DNA of 64,000 nt, taken from contig CBDBGT010000013.1 in NCBI GenBank assembly GCA_965205365.1, positions 124,001 to 188,000 of the forward strand, in the 5' to 3' direction. Positions 15,425 to 23,557 of the stretch are shown here, piece by piece. Each line of letters opens with the position of its first letter. The first letter of the stretch is position 1. Source of the stretch: JALZUR01 sp965205365. Its GTDB lineage: Bacteria; Bdellovibrionota; Bdellovibrionia; Bdellovibrionales; UBA1609. A program made the translations under genes and the position numbers. The notes under the pieces are model-generated. The model was not told the DNA's origin. It did not search any database and saw only the letters and a program-made list of their open reading frames with translations.

Positions 15425-15937
15425 TTGAATGATTTAAGCGACGAAAAGCTTATGCTTAAGCTGGCAAGAGGAAGCCAAAAAGCATTCTGTGTTCTATATT
15501 TCCGACATAAAGGGCGACTTATGGCTTATTTAACTACAAAAACCAAATCATCAACTATAGCAGAAGATCTCTTCCAAATTGTCTTTGAAAAGCTTTACAC
15601 TAAATCCCATTTATTTAAAAGTACTTATAAATTTCTTCCCTGGTTTTTTACCATTGCACACAATACTTTTCTTGATTTTAAACAAAAAAAAACTGAAGTT
15701 CTAAAAACTCCAAAAGAACAAATTGATGAAAAAAATTATATTTACACTCACACCTCTAAAATAGATTTAAGCTCTCTATCTTTACAGCAAAAAACTGCAA
15801 TGGAACTAAAATACTGGCAAGATCATGACTATACTCTTATTGCAAAAAAAATGCACACCAGCGAACAAAATGTTCGAAAGCTTATTTCCAGAGCACTGTT
15901 AAAAATCAAAACAAATCTTAGAAGAGAGAATAAATGA
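15425..15937 (+). CDS. ECF-type RNA polymerase sigma factor
   Basis: About 170 residues with sigma region 2 (ARGSQKAFCVLYFRHKGRLM, then IAEDLFQIVFEKLYT, with a -10-reading helix in FLPWFFTIAHNTFLDFKQ) and region 4 (LSLQQKTAMELKYWQDHDYT followed by the HTH ISRALLKIK). Regions 1 and 3 are absent, as in group IV sigmas. I place the start at TTG 15425 because the AAGAGGTG Shine-Dalgarno is well spaced for it; a GTG at 15416 would overlap that site. The stop overlaps the next gene by 4 bp (ATGA). The mirrored promoters upstream suggest autoregulation and control of the divergent metal operon. Confidence 0.9.
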   Translation: MNDLSDEKLMLKLARGSQKAFCVLYFRHKGRLMAYLTTKTKSSTIAEDLFQIVFEKLYTKSHLFKSTYKFLPWFFTIAHNTFLDFKQKKTEVLKTPKEQIDEKNYIYTHTSKIDLSSLSLQQKTAMELKYWQDHDYTLIAKKMHTSEQNVRKLISRALLKIKTNLRRENK

Positions 15938-16476
15938 GTAATTTAAAAAGTGAATACCATAATTTTATTAAAACTTCTAATTCTAACATCAACACCAGTG
16001 CTTTTGATAAAATCATTTTAAGTAAATCAAAAAAAATCATCACCCCCTCTAATTTATATATAACCATTAAATACACTCTTCTATTTTTTGCTTCTATTTT
16101 TCTTAGCCTACTAGTTTGTCCACAGTTTGGACTGGGCCTTAGAAATAAATACCCTTTGTTTCATTATTTTTTCCATAAAAACCAAATCATTTGCGCTATT
16201 TACTGTGCTATAACCTTTTTTTTAAGCACTCACTTGTTGGTTTATATTGGGCTTAATCATTTTGAAAAAATTGCACTTCACAAAAAAAACCCTCTTACTC
16301 CAGTAATGGCTTTTGCTCTAAGTTTTGGAGGGTTTATGTTTTTTAGCAACAACACCATGAAACTAAATCTAAGCTTTATCCTAGTTTGGTCTACATTTGT
16401 CCTAGGAAGCTACCTAGCTTTCCACCAGTTAAGCCTTAAGAAATTAACTCAAGATAAAGTGATAAATATATCTTAA
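15934..16476 (+). CDS. Membrane protein coupled to the ECF sigma, probable anti-sigma factor
   Basis: The 180-residue product has a soluble N-terminus of about 45 residues followed by four or five membrane helices (IKYTLLFFASIFLSLLV, AIYCAITFFLSTHLLVYIG, PVMAFALSFGGFMFF, FILVWSTFVLGSYLAF). It overlaps the sigma gene by 4 bp, so the two are translationally coupled. Such partners usually hold the sigma factor at the membrane until a signal releases it. I see no zinc-binding HxxxCxxC anti-sigma motif, so the call rests on context and topology alone. It could instead be an unrelated membrane protein. Confidence 0.5.
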   Translation: MSNLKSEYHNFIKTSNSNINTSAFDKIILSKSKKIITPSNLYITIKYTLLFFASIFLSLLVCPQFGLGLRNKYPLFHYFFHKNQIICAIYCAITFFLSTHLLVYIGLNHFEKIALHKKNPLTPVMAFALSFGGFMFFSNNTMKLNLSFILVWSTFVLGSYLAFHQLSLKKLTQDKVINIS

Positions 16477-16628
16477 AAACCTTTAATGCTTTTAAAAATT
16501 TTAATTTTTTTCACTAAAATCCCCAGATTTAAAAACTTTTTTAGGTTCAGGTTAGACACATGAGTAAGATTATACTAAGACTAAAATAAGTACCCTTATG
16601 AATAAATAACTCTACGCAAAAGTTTCTT

Positions 16629-17645
16629 ATGGCCATTAATTTAGTTAAACACATACAAAAAAACCCTTTTCTTCTAGCCCCCATGGCTGGAATCACGGAT
16701 ATTGCATTTCGGCTCTTTATGCAAGAACTTGGGTCTTCAGTAGTTATAACAGAGCTAGTTTCTGCAAACGGGCTACAGTATAAAAACGAGCGCACAAAAA
16801 AACTAATGAGAATAAGTCCAAAAGAAAAACCCGTTGGAATACAAATTTTTGGAGAAACATTAGATGCTTTAAGCTCTGCTTCAAAAGAATGTGAGCAAAC
16901 AGGAGCTGATTTTGTGGATCTTAACTTTGGCTGCCCTGTTAATAAAATTGTAAAAAAAGGTGCTGGCGCTGCCATTTTAAAAGATTTAACACAACTTCAA
17001 AAAGTTTTATCCACTGTAAAGTCATCTGTTAGCATTCCTGTTACAATTAAAATTCGTACAGGTTGGACCTGTGACACAAAAAATGCTGATGAGGTTTGTA
17101 AAATTGCGTTTAATGAAGGAATCACCTGGGTTGCAATCCATGGAAGAAGCCGAGGGCAAGGCTACAACGGCAACGCTGATTGGGATTATATTAAATCCGT
17201 TAAAGCACAAAGCCCTCTTCCTGTTATTGGAAATGGAGACCTGACATCGCCTAAGTTGTGTATAAACCGCTTAAAAGACTCCCACTGTGATGCTGTGATG
17301 ATTGGACGAGGAGCTCTTAAAAACCCTTGGATTTTTAAGGAAAGCCTTAAGACTTTTCATAATAACAACACTCCAATTAAAAAAGACATCATCACACTTA
17401 TTCACAGGCTTAAGGAGCTTTACAGTGAATTTACCAATGAACAAACCACAATGCTTCAAATAAAAAAATTTTCTTCATGGTTTTCATCAAATTTACCAAA
17501 ATCTGCACAATTTAGAAAAAACCTTTTCTCTACCAAAGAGCCCCATGAGCTTTTAAAGATCATTAATGATTATTTTAAAGAGACTACACACTTTCCTCAA
17601 AAAGATACTCGTGATGACACTTTTTTAATGGGCGGACACGGTTAA
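16629..17645 (+). CDS. dusB: tRNA-dihydrouridine synthase (DusB-like)
   Basis: Reduces specific uridines in tRNA to dihydrouridine using FMN and NADPH. The 338-residue TIM barrel shows the family signatures: FLLAPMAGITDIAFRLFMQE, the FMN-side VGIQIFGE, the catalytic-Cys motif DFVDLNFGCPVNKIVKKGAG, IHGRSRGQGYNG, PVIGNGDL and AVMIGRGALKNPWIF. GRGALKNPWIF and FGCPVNKI are typical of the DusB subgroup. The C-terminal helical domain is shortened and replaced by a polar tail ending FLMGGHG. The gene stands alone between the sigma pair and a converging operon. Confidence 0.92.
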   Translation: MAINLVKHIQKNPFLLAPMAGITDIAFRLFMQELGSSVVITELVSANGLQYKNERTKKLMRISPKEKPVGIQIFGETLDALSSASKECEQTGADFVDLNFGCPVNKIVKKGAGAAILKDLTQLQKVLSTVKSSVSIPVTIKIRTGWTCDTKNADEVCKIAFNEGITWVAIHGRSRGQGYNGNADWDYIKSVKAQSPLPVIGNGDLTSPKLCINRLKDSHCDAVMIGRGALKNPWIFKESLKTFHNNNTPIKKDIITLIHRLKELYSEFTNEQTTMLQIKKFSSWFSSNLPKSAQFRKNLFSTKEPHELLKIINDYFKETTHFPQKDTRDDTFLMGGHG

Positions 17646-17674
17646 AAACAATCTAGGACCCCACCCTACAAATT

Positions 17675-18121
17675 TTACTTAGAGAGCGGTTTATTTTTTT
17701 TCAAACTTCCCATAACAGCTGGAGCTTTAGAGTTTGATTGAGCTTTTACAGAAATTTTATTACAAGAACTCACTCCTTTCGAACAAATTACCCAAAAAAC
17801 TTCATCATTACTTTCTCTTTTAGGTAAAAATTCAAAACCATCAACAAAACCAAGCTTAGCTTTCACTAGACTTCCAGAGGAAATAAGCTGATTCACATTA
17901 GATTGTCTAATTTTATTCACTTCTAAAACCTTTTCTCCAGTTCTAGAGTCAAGTATTGAGTTGTTCACTCGCTTCACCCAATCTGGTGGAGTTACTGTAA
18001 CTACATTTGGAACAATTAGAGTCTCAGCATTACCTATTCCAGATGATCCATTTGAAGCATAAATGTGAGGAGTTACAAAAAACAATAAAATAAATTTTAA
18101 TATTATACGTTTTAAGACCAT
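17675..18121 (-). CDS. Secreted protein of unknown function, third gene of the TIGR02147 operon
   Basis: A 148-residue protein with a signal peptide (LKRIILKFILLFFVTPHIYA, cleavage before SNGSSG). The mature part has strand-like segments (NAETLIVPNVVTVTPPDWVK; LGFVDGFEFLP), one Cys pair about six residues apart (VICSKGVSSCNK), and a basic tail. No known domain is recognised. It overlaps the preceding TIGR02147 gene by 10 bp, so the two are translationally coupled. An envelope role linked to the TIGR02147 protein is plausible but inferred only from arrangement. Confidence 0.6.
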   Translation of the reverse strand: MVLKRIILKFILLFFVTPHIYASNGSSGIGNAETLIVPNVVTVTPPDWVKRVNNSILDSRTGEKVLEVNKIRQSNVNQLISSGSLVKAKLGFVDGFEFLPKRESNDEVFWVICSKGVSSCNKISVKAQSNSKAPAVMGSLKKNKPLSK

Positions 18122-19014
18122 TGTTTTTCTACTCCTTGAGTCAATGGAAATCCTGCAAACAATAAAGCATACACTTGCTCAGGTTCTTGATTCTCCATAG
18201 CCCATTCATTTAATGAGCTCATAAATTTCCTAACCTTATTTTTAAGTTCAGGAAGCTGTTCCTTTGAAAGGCCAACCAAATAAGTGTTCATCTCACGATG
18301 GTCAGGCTTTTGCGTTTCAAGGCTTTGTTGGGCTCTTTGTAACAAGCTGTTGTAAAAAATTTTTATAGAAGCTCTTTTTAAATCTGGTTTAGTCTTAACT
18401 CTTTTATGAGTTTGCTTAAGCTGACCCTCAGAATCTCTATTCAATAGCTTAAGAGTTTTTAAAACTTCTAAAATCTCAATAATTTCTTGCTCAGAAGTAA
18501 GATTATACAGCTGACTTTTAATCCAATGAGGGCTCTCTTTAAACCCTTTAATATTAGTTAAAACCATAATTGTATGGTGTAACCAATTGCTAATGCATTC
18601 AAACTCATACTCTTCTAATGTTCTTCTTGTTACGCCTGCTGAGTTTTTTCTTTTCCGAATTCGTATTACTCTTTCATAATAATACTCTCTCTCTAAGTTA
18701 TCCTTAGCTTGATTAAAATTAACTAGCGCTTCAAAAAATTCACTTTCATCTTCAGAAAAATTTAAACCCTTTGAAAATCTAATTATATTGTTAGCAGTTA
18801 AATTTTTTTCATCTTCCATAACAAGCTTATAATAATTAGGACTGCCAAGCCCACTGCTCTTAGCGAATTTTGAATAGGTAAAACCAGTTTTCTTTTGTTT
18901 TTGAACTTCATAATAGTCCCTTAAAAAAGCTCTATAATTATTATAATCATAGAGCACGGGACTATTTTGAGTTTTTACAACTGCCACGGCATTAATCTTG
19001 AATTTCTCCAACAT
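18112..19014 (-). CDS. TIGR02147-family protein
   Basis: A 300-residue cytoplasmic protein. The opening VLYDYNNYRAFLRDYYEVQK, then FTYSKFAKSSGLGSPNYYKL is the hallmark of the TIGR02147 family, abundant in Fibrobacter and Bdellovibrio-type bacteria. The N-terminal part resembles an HTH (FAKSSGLGSPNYYKLVM). The remainder is helical, with a family-like middle (FNQAKDNLEREYYYERVIRI) and HREMNTYLVGLSKEQLPELK. Function is not established; a regulatory role is often supposed from the HTH-like start. It overlaps its upstream neighbour by 23 bp and its downstream neighbour by 10 bp, with secreted proteins on both sides. Confidence 0.88.
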   Translation of the reverse strand: MLEKFKINAVAVVKTQNSPVLYDYNNYRAFLRDYYEVQKQKKTGFTYSKFAKSSGLGSPNYYKLVMEDEKNLTANNIIRFSKGLNFSEDESEFFEALVNFNQAKDNLEREYYYERVIRIRKRKNSAGVTRRTLEEYEFECISNWLHHTIMVLTNIKGFKESPHWIKSQLYNLTSEQEIIEILEVLKTLKLLNRDSEGQLKQTHKRVKTKPDLKRASIKIFYNSLLQRAQQSLETQKPDHREMNTYLVGLSKEQLPELKNKVRKFMSSLNEWAMENQEPEQVYALLFAGFPLTQGVEKQWS

Positions 19015-19597
19015 CTTTAGCTCCTGTTGAAGCTACATGGAAAAAAGTAAGTCTATAAGTATGCATTCTAGGAACAGTTTTTTCAAAATGTATGACCCTT
19101 GAGCCCACCAAAAGCACCGTACTTTCAGTACTAACTCCTAAACCAGGATAAAGCTCTGTGGAGTGTGTAGTGACATCTGAAGCCACTTCACCAGAAATTG
19201 GGTCATAGTAAGTTCCCGTACTACTAAAAACAACACCAAGTCGAGTTCCTGCTCTATTTTTTAAATAGTTTTTTTGTTCTACATTAAAAAGTTTACAAGC
19301 AGTTTCAAAAAAATTCACAATAGCCTGCTCATCTCTCACTGAACTCTTAGCTCCCACAGGCGAATCTACTAAACCTTTAAATGCTTGAGCACACCTGTAT
19401 AACCTTGCTTTCCTACCTTCCTGTCTAATAACAGCTACAGAGAAATTTTCTCCATAGGCTGGTTCTACATTTGCTGTATAAATAGAAAGTACAGAAAGAC
19501 GTTCTTCGTCTGGCTCTGGAGTATGAGAGCTTTCAACCCCATAACACACACCAGTGCTAACGACTAATGCAATTAAAAAATATACTAGTTTTTTCAT
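18992..19597 (-). CDS. Secreted protein of unknown function, first gene of the TIGR02147 operon
   Basis: A 201-residue product with a clear signal peptide (MKKLVYFLIALVVSTGVCYG). The mature protein is rich in predicted strands and has one isolated Cys pair (RCAQAFKGLV, ACKLFNVEQK). No family is recognised. The last 23 bp overlap the TIGR02147 gene. Its leader peptide and about 80 bp of upstream DNA are duplicated at 20426-20527 and beyond, where an IS982 element sits. The upstream 267 bp are very AT-rich and should contain the operon promoter. Confidence 0.6.
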   Translation of the reverse strand: MKKLVYFLIALVVSTGVCYGVESSHTPEPDEERLSVLSIYTANVEPAYGENFSVAVIRQEGRKARLYRCAQAFKGLVDSPVGAKSSVRDEQAIVNFFETACKLFNVEQKNYLKNRAGTRLGVVFSSTGTYYDPISGEVASDVTTHSTELYPGLGVSTESTVLLVGSRVIHFEKTVPRMHTYRLTFFHVASTGAKDVGEIQD

Positions 19598-19690
19598 TTT
19601 TTCCCCCTTTTAGGTTTATTTTGTTAAAAGGTCAGTAATCTATAAAATCAAATCTGCCCTCAAAACAAACCCTAATTAACTATTTTTTAA
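19531..19690. repeat. Leader/promoter block, original copy
   Basis: This block covers the signal-peptide codons of the gene ending at 19597 and its upstream region. It reappears with scattered differences at 20449-20527 continuing, after the IS982 insertion, at 21590-21668. Shared landmarks are CCAGTGCT, CTAGTTTTTTCATTTTTTCC and the tract AAAACAAACCCTAATTA. The second copy lacks about 30 bp near the end. Confidence 0.8.
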
Positions 19691-19864
19691 CTTTCTAGTT
19701 AAAGAAATAACTTTTTTTTAATTTTTTTAAAATAAATTTTTCTTGTTCTTTTTAGATATTTTATTTCTTGTTTTTTAAGCAGTCACTTTGTAACTATGAA
19801 CCACTAAAATCACAAAGCAAACCCTTTAACCCTAGGGCCAGACTCTGTTTCAAATCTAAAGTTT

Positions 19865-20185
19865 TTAAAAAAACGGAAATTCACCTTTAACCCAACACCA
19901 TTGTTTATTCTGTTTCTGGGTGTACTTAATTTTTGCCACTATATTCCCAGCACCATTGTCACCATAACAAAAATAATCTTTAATCCTACACTGTGAAAGT
20001 GTATCTTCAAACTTGTCGCCATAAATATCTTTACAATTAGAACTGCTATATTCAAAAACAGCACAAACTATATTAAATTCACTTGCTTCTTCAATCTTTT
20101 TAATAAGGCTTGAATCATCAATACATTGTCTTGAAAATGACTGAGAGCCTGGAAACACTAACATTAAAAAAAGAATAATCCTCAT
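19865..20185 (-). CDS. Small secreted Cys-rich protein, unknown function
   Basis: A 106-residue product with a signal peptide (MRIILFLMLVFPGSQSFS, cleavage before RQCIDDS). The mature part of about 88 residues has six cysteines (QCIDD, NIVCAVFE, SNCKDIYG, SQCRIKDYFCYGD, QWCWVKGE), suggesting disulfides in the periplasm or outside the cell. It has no recognised relatives. It is flanked on both sides by the duplicated leader blocks and stands alone on the minus strand. It resembles the small secreted proteins elsewhere in this window (45032-45397) in size and style, not in sequence. Confidence 0.55.
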   Translation of the reverse strand: MRIILFLMLVFPGSQSFSRQCIDDSSLIKKIEEASEFNIVCAVFEYSSSNCKDIYGDKFEDTLSQCRIKDYFCYGDNGAGNIVAKIKYTQKQNKQWCWVKGEFPFF

Positions 20186-20425
20186 AAATAACCCCTACAT
20201 TATAGCCAAGCCTCCTTGCTTGTAGTTATGAATAATTTTTTTCAAAATCACCCTAAACAACCAAGCTTAAAAAGTAAACACCTTTTCAACTTAATTTAGC
20301 TATAAAAAGGCTTTTTTTAAAAAAATCTGAAGGATTTAATCTATTTTTTCTACGGTATTTATTATGTGTATGCTGCCTCCATTGGCTTTAAGCTCTCTAA
20401 AAAAATAGGGTCAGCTCTTAATTTC

Positions 20426-20512
20426 CTAAATAACCCCTTTGCCGGAGTTTTCAACCCCACAACAAACACCAGTGCTGATGATTAATGCAATTAAAAATAC
20501 TAGTTTTTTCAT
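20426..20512 (-). pseudogene. Leader-only relic of the 18992-19597 gene
   Basis: A 28-codon frame MKKLVFLIALIISTGVCCGV, then ENSGKGVI and a stop, is nearly the signal peptide of the gene starting at 19597. Beyond the leader there is no homology. The duplicated DNA continues upstream until the IS982 element at 20528, and resumes on its far side. It is either the stump of a deleted paralogue or a partial duplication. Confidence 0.75.
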
Positions 20513-20527
20513 TTTTTCCCCCTTTTA

Positions 20528-21584
20528 ACCTGAGTTCGGCGATCTAAGCTACTATCAGAGCGGTGTTTATCAATTTTTGTTCTTCTGCGCTCCAGTTGAT
20601 TCTTGGTTTTTTTTCTTGAAATGTATACGCTACAAGCCCTGCAATTATATTAACCATGGCGTTTGTAGGACTACGGTGTCTAGAGTGCTCTACTTGAGAA
20701 ATATTTTTAAGCTGATCATTTATGGTCTCAATAACTGAGCGCTTTCGTAAAAGAATTTTATCCTCCATTTCCATCAACCTATTCTTCATGCCTTTTCTGA
20801 CGGAAGTGATCAGTTTGACCCCATTTTCAAAAAGCTCATTAAATAACTTTTTTGAAATATAACCTTTATCAGCAAACAGCTTTCCCCATAAACCCTCTGC
20901 CAACTTAGGAACAGGTTTTCTGTCATCAACATTGCCAGCTGTAATCTGTGCAGATAACAAATGGCCAAACTCATTGGTGACAATGTGAAGTTTAAATCCA
21001 AAAAACCAACCCATTGTAGACTTTCCAACTGCAGCTATGTCTTTGAAAACTTTATTCCTTTTAATGCGTTTATTTCTACATACTCTCAGAGGTGTAGAGT
21101 CGATAAAATTGATTCCTGTTGACTTTACAAACCGTGATTTTAAAAAAGAACAAAGAGGTATGAGTGCTGAGGGGATAAGCTCTACAAATCTTGTGTAGCT
21201 TACCAAATAAGGGAAGTCCCCTTTGTGATAAGCTCTCAAGTGTAGATAGAATTGCTTGAAGGTTCTAAATCCACATGGGTGAAATAGAATTAAAATTGAT
21301 ATAACTTCACTTATTGCTAGATTTGAGGGCGTACCTCTAAAAGGCTTTCGATTTTCTAAGGCTTGTTTTTTATAAACATTTTCATAATGCATACAAAAAT
21401 CATCGACAGCGCAAAAAACAGTGGTAAGCTTATCTTGAGTCATAAAATTCCTTTTTAAAATTGCCGTCATTGGCGTTTTTGTTTGAACTAAGGATTTTAT
21501 GGCTTTTTTTGTTTTCTGGGATTGCAAGGGGCGTCAAAAACTTTAAACACTTATTTTATAAAGAATGTAACGCCGAACTCAGGT
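20528..21584 (-). mobile_element. IS982-family element, copy 1
   Basis: The ends are inverted repeats ACCTGAGTTCGGCG and CGCCGAACTCAGGT, flanked by a direct repeat TTTTA (20523-20527 and 21585-21589). It contains one intact transposase gene. The target is the duplicated leader block. The uninterrupted sister block at 19531-19690 reads CCCCCTTTTAGGTTTATTTT across the insertion point, confirming the empty site and the duplicated bases. A second, clearly diverged IS982 element is at 60816-61835. Confidence 0.9.
20544..21527 (-). CDS. IS982-family transposase (copy 1)
   Basis: A 327-residue DDE transposase. The core segments are GINFIDSTPLRVCRNKRIKR (first Asp), STMGWFFGFKLHIVTNEFGHLL, ITAGNVDDRKPV, LFADKGYISKKLF (second Asp) and RSVIETINDQLKNISQVEHS (Glu), then RHRSPTNAMVN. 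These match the second copy at 60925-61812 motif by motif. The first ~25 residues may be extra, since an in-frame ATG further in (MTQDKLTTVF) aligns with the start of copy 2. No disabling change is seen. Confidence 0.92.
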   Translation of the reverse strand: MQSQKTKKAIKSLVQTKTPMTAILKRNFMTQDKLTTVFCAVDDFCMHYENVYKKQALENRKPFRGTPSNLAISEVISILILFHPCGFRTFKQFYLHLRAYHKGDFPYLVSYTRFVELIPSALIPLCSFLKSRFVKSTGINFIDSTPLRVCRNKRIKRNKVFKDIAAVGKSTMGWFFGFKLHIVTNEFGHLLSAQITAGNVDDRKPVPKLAEGLWGKLFADKGYISKKLFNELFENGVKLITSVRKGMKNRLMEMEDKILLRKRSVIETINDQLKNISQVEHSRHRSPTNAMVNIIAGLVAYTFQEKKPRINWSAEEQKLINTALIVA

Positions 21585-21694
21585 TTTTAGGTTTATTTTG
21601 CTAAAAGGCCAGTAATCTCAAAATCAAATCTGCTCTCAAAACAAACCCTAATTAGCTATTTTTTAATTTTTTTAAAATAAAACTACCTCATATA

Positions 21695-22474
21695 TTAAGG
21701 TGTTTCTTTAACCTTTAGAGCAGTGCTTTCTCTCCATGGAAAGTTGTCTATATCTTCTTGGAGAAAATCTGCATAATCAGGGTCTATACTACCACGTCTT
21801 TTAAATCGTCTAAGTAAAGTTTTAATCCTATTTTTTTGATACTGAGTAAGCTTATTTTCCTCATAAGATTTTGAGTATTTTACTGGACTTGGCAAAAGCA
21901 CAACTAAATACAAAGACTCTAAAACCCCAAGATTTTTTGGAGACATCTTAAAATAAAAATTTGATGCTTCTTTTATTCCCCACAAGTTTTTTCCAAATTG
22001 AATTGCATTTATATATTTTTCAAGAATTAATTTTTTAGAGTATGTTTTTTCAATTTCATTAGCTATATACGCTTCCTTGATTTTTCTGTAAATACTTTTT
22101 GACTGATCTAGATAAATATTTTTTACAAGCTGTTGTGTTATTGTTGAACCACCTCGAACAAAAGAAAGTTTTCTTAAATTACCTACTAAAGAATTTCTAA
22201 ATTCCTCCCAATCAAAACCACTATGGTAATAAAATTTATCATCCTCAGACATCACCACAGCCTCTAAAAAATATGGTGATACGTTTAAAAGCTGAACGTA
22301 GTGTGTCGACTTGTTACACAAAGTTTTTCCAGAAACTGAAGCCTTAAAGCAGCTATTTAAATTGGGGTACTCGCTTAAGTTTAAACCTGTAGCCAACCAA
22401 AATAAAAATCCAATAGCAGCCACTAAGAGACCTAGGAGGAGCCCCCTCAAAACATTCCCCTCTTTTTTGCCCAC
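21695..22474 (-). CDS. mtgA: Monofunctional peptidoglycan glycosyltransferase (GT51)
   Basis: Polymerises lipid II into glycan strands at the outer face of the inner membrane. The 259-residue product has one N-terminal anchor (LLLGLLVAAIGFLFWLATGL) and then the GT51 domain. It has the catalytic-Glu motif VVMSEDDKFYYHSGFDWEE, RGGSTITQQLVKNIYLDQSK, and KLILEKYINAIQFGKNLWGI. No transpeptidase domain follows, so it is of the MtgA type, though the gene symbol is by similarity of layout. It overlaps the epimerase gene by 28 bp, and the pair are last in a run of minus-strand envelope genes that begins with tolQ. Confidence 0.85.
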   Translation of the reverse strand: MGKKEGNVLRGLLLGLLVAAIGFLFWLATGLNLSEYPNLNSCFKASVSGKTLCNKSTHYVQLLNVSPYFLEAVVMSEDDKFYYHSGFDWEEFRNSLVGNLRKLSFVRGGSTITQQLVKNIYLDQSKSIYRKIKEAYIANEIEKTYSKKLILEKYINAIQFGKNLWGIKEASNFYFKMSPKNLGVLESLYLVVLLPSPVKYSKSYEENKLTQYQKNRIKTLLRRFKRRGSIDPDYADFLQEDIDNFPWRESTALKVKETP

Positions 22475-23454
22475 TTAAGACTGTCGCTAAGAGCTTTTTT
22501 GTATGATCTTGGTTGAAAATCCAAGTTTTTTTTTGCTTTTGAGGAATCAAACCAATGATACATTGTTGCAACCTGGAGGTTTTCTAAACTCAAACCTGTT
22601 TTAAACCCTAATCTAGATAAAAAATTTGAAAACCTGCCTAAAAATAAAAGCAAAGCCGTTGGAATTATAAATTTAGGTTTGCCCACACCTACTTGTTCCC
22701 CTATTTCACTTAAAAGCTCATATATGGTAATATTGTCACCAGAAAGAATATAACGCTGCCCTGCTTTTCCTTTTTCTGATGCTTTAATAACTGCATCACA
22801 AACATCTAAAACATGGACCACACTAACACCCCCATTAGAGCAGGCTTTTAACTCACCTCTAGCCATTTTAAGTTGAAATTTGCGACTGCCTTTAAGCATA
22901 TCTCTAGGCCCATATATAGTTGAAGGGTTAAAAATAACTGCATCTAAGCCTTTTTCCACCTGAGCACACACCAAAGCTTCAGCTAATCTTTTAGTTTCAA
23001 AATAACCAAAATTATATTTTGAAACATTATACTCAGTCTCTTCATTTAAAATATCATTCTTAAAAAAACCTGCACCAACTGCAACCACTGAACTTGAGTA
23101 AATCAATCTTGGCTTATACTCAGCTTCTTTAATTTTACCAATAACAAATTCTGTACCTTTAACATTAACCTGTTCCATTAGCTTACGCTCTTCTTGAGTG
23201 TAACCAACACAGCCTGCAAGGTGGTAAATAAAATCATAACCTTTTAAAGACCAATTAGAAAAAAGATCACCCTTAACCCAGTTTACCTTAAGGTTTCTTA
23301 AAGATTCATCCTGATTTTTAAAATCCCTAAGTTTCTCTTCACTTCTATACAAAGCAAAAACACTTGCACCCTGAGAAACCAAAGCCTCTAATAAATGAGA
23401 CCCTAAAAACCCCGTTCCCCCTGTTACAAAAACTTTTTTGTTTTTTAAGTACAT
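22447..23454 (-). CDS. NAD(P)-dependent epimerase/dehydratase (extended SDR)
   Basis: The 335-residue protein starts with the Rossmann signature VFVTGGTGFLGSHLLEALVS. It has the family's HLAGCVGYTQEE and the catalytic Y-x-x-x-K as FGYFETKRLAEALV, then FNPSTIYGPRD. This subgroup resembles dihydroflavonol-4-reductase-like or hopanoid-associated sugar epimerases; the substrate cannot be told from sequence. It overlaps the following GT51 gene by 28 bp, suggesting co-translation and perhaps an envelope-glycan role. About 100 bp separate it from tolB. Confidence 0.85.
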   Translation of the reverse strand: MYLKNKKVFVTGGTGFLGSHLLEALVSQGASVFALYRSEEKLRDFKNQDESLRNLKVNWVKGDLFSNWSLKGYDFIYHLAGCVGYTQEERKLMEQVNVKGTEFVIGKIKEAEYKPRLIYSSSVVAVGAGFFKNDILNEETEYNVSKYNFGYFETKRLAEALVCAQVEKGLDAVIFNPSTIYGPRDMLKGSRKFQLKMARGELKACSNGGVSVVHVLDVCDAVIKASEKGKAGQRYILSGDNITIYELLSEIGEQVGVGKPKFIIPTALLLFLGRFSNFLSRLGFKTGLSLENLQVATMYHWFDSSKAKKNLDFQPRSYKKALSDSLKWAKKRGMF

Positions 23455-23557
23455 AATTATACCTCTACCTTTAATGAATATAAATATTTTTTAATGCAGC
23501 AGATTTTAAAAAAACCCAAAAACACTTTTAGAAAACAAGTTTGTAAAAAAAATTCTT

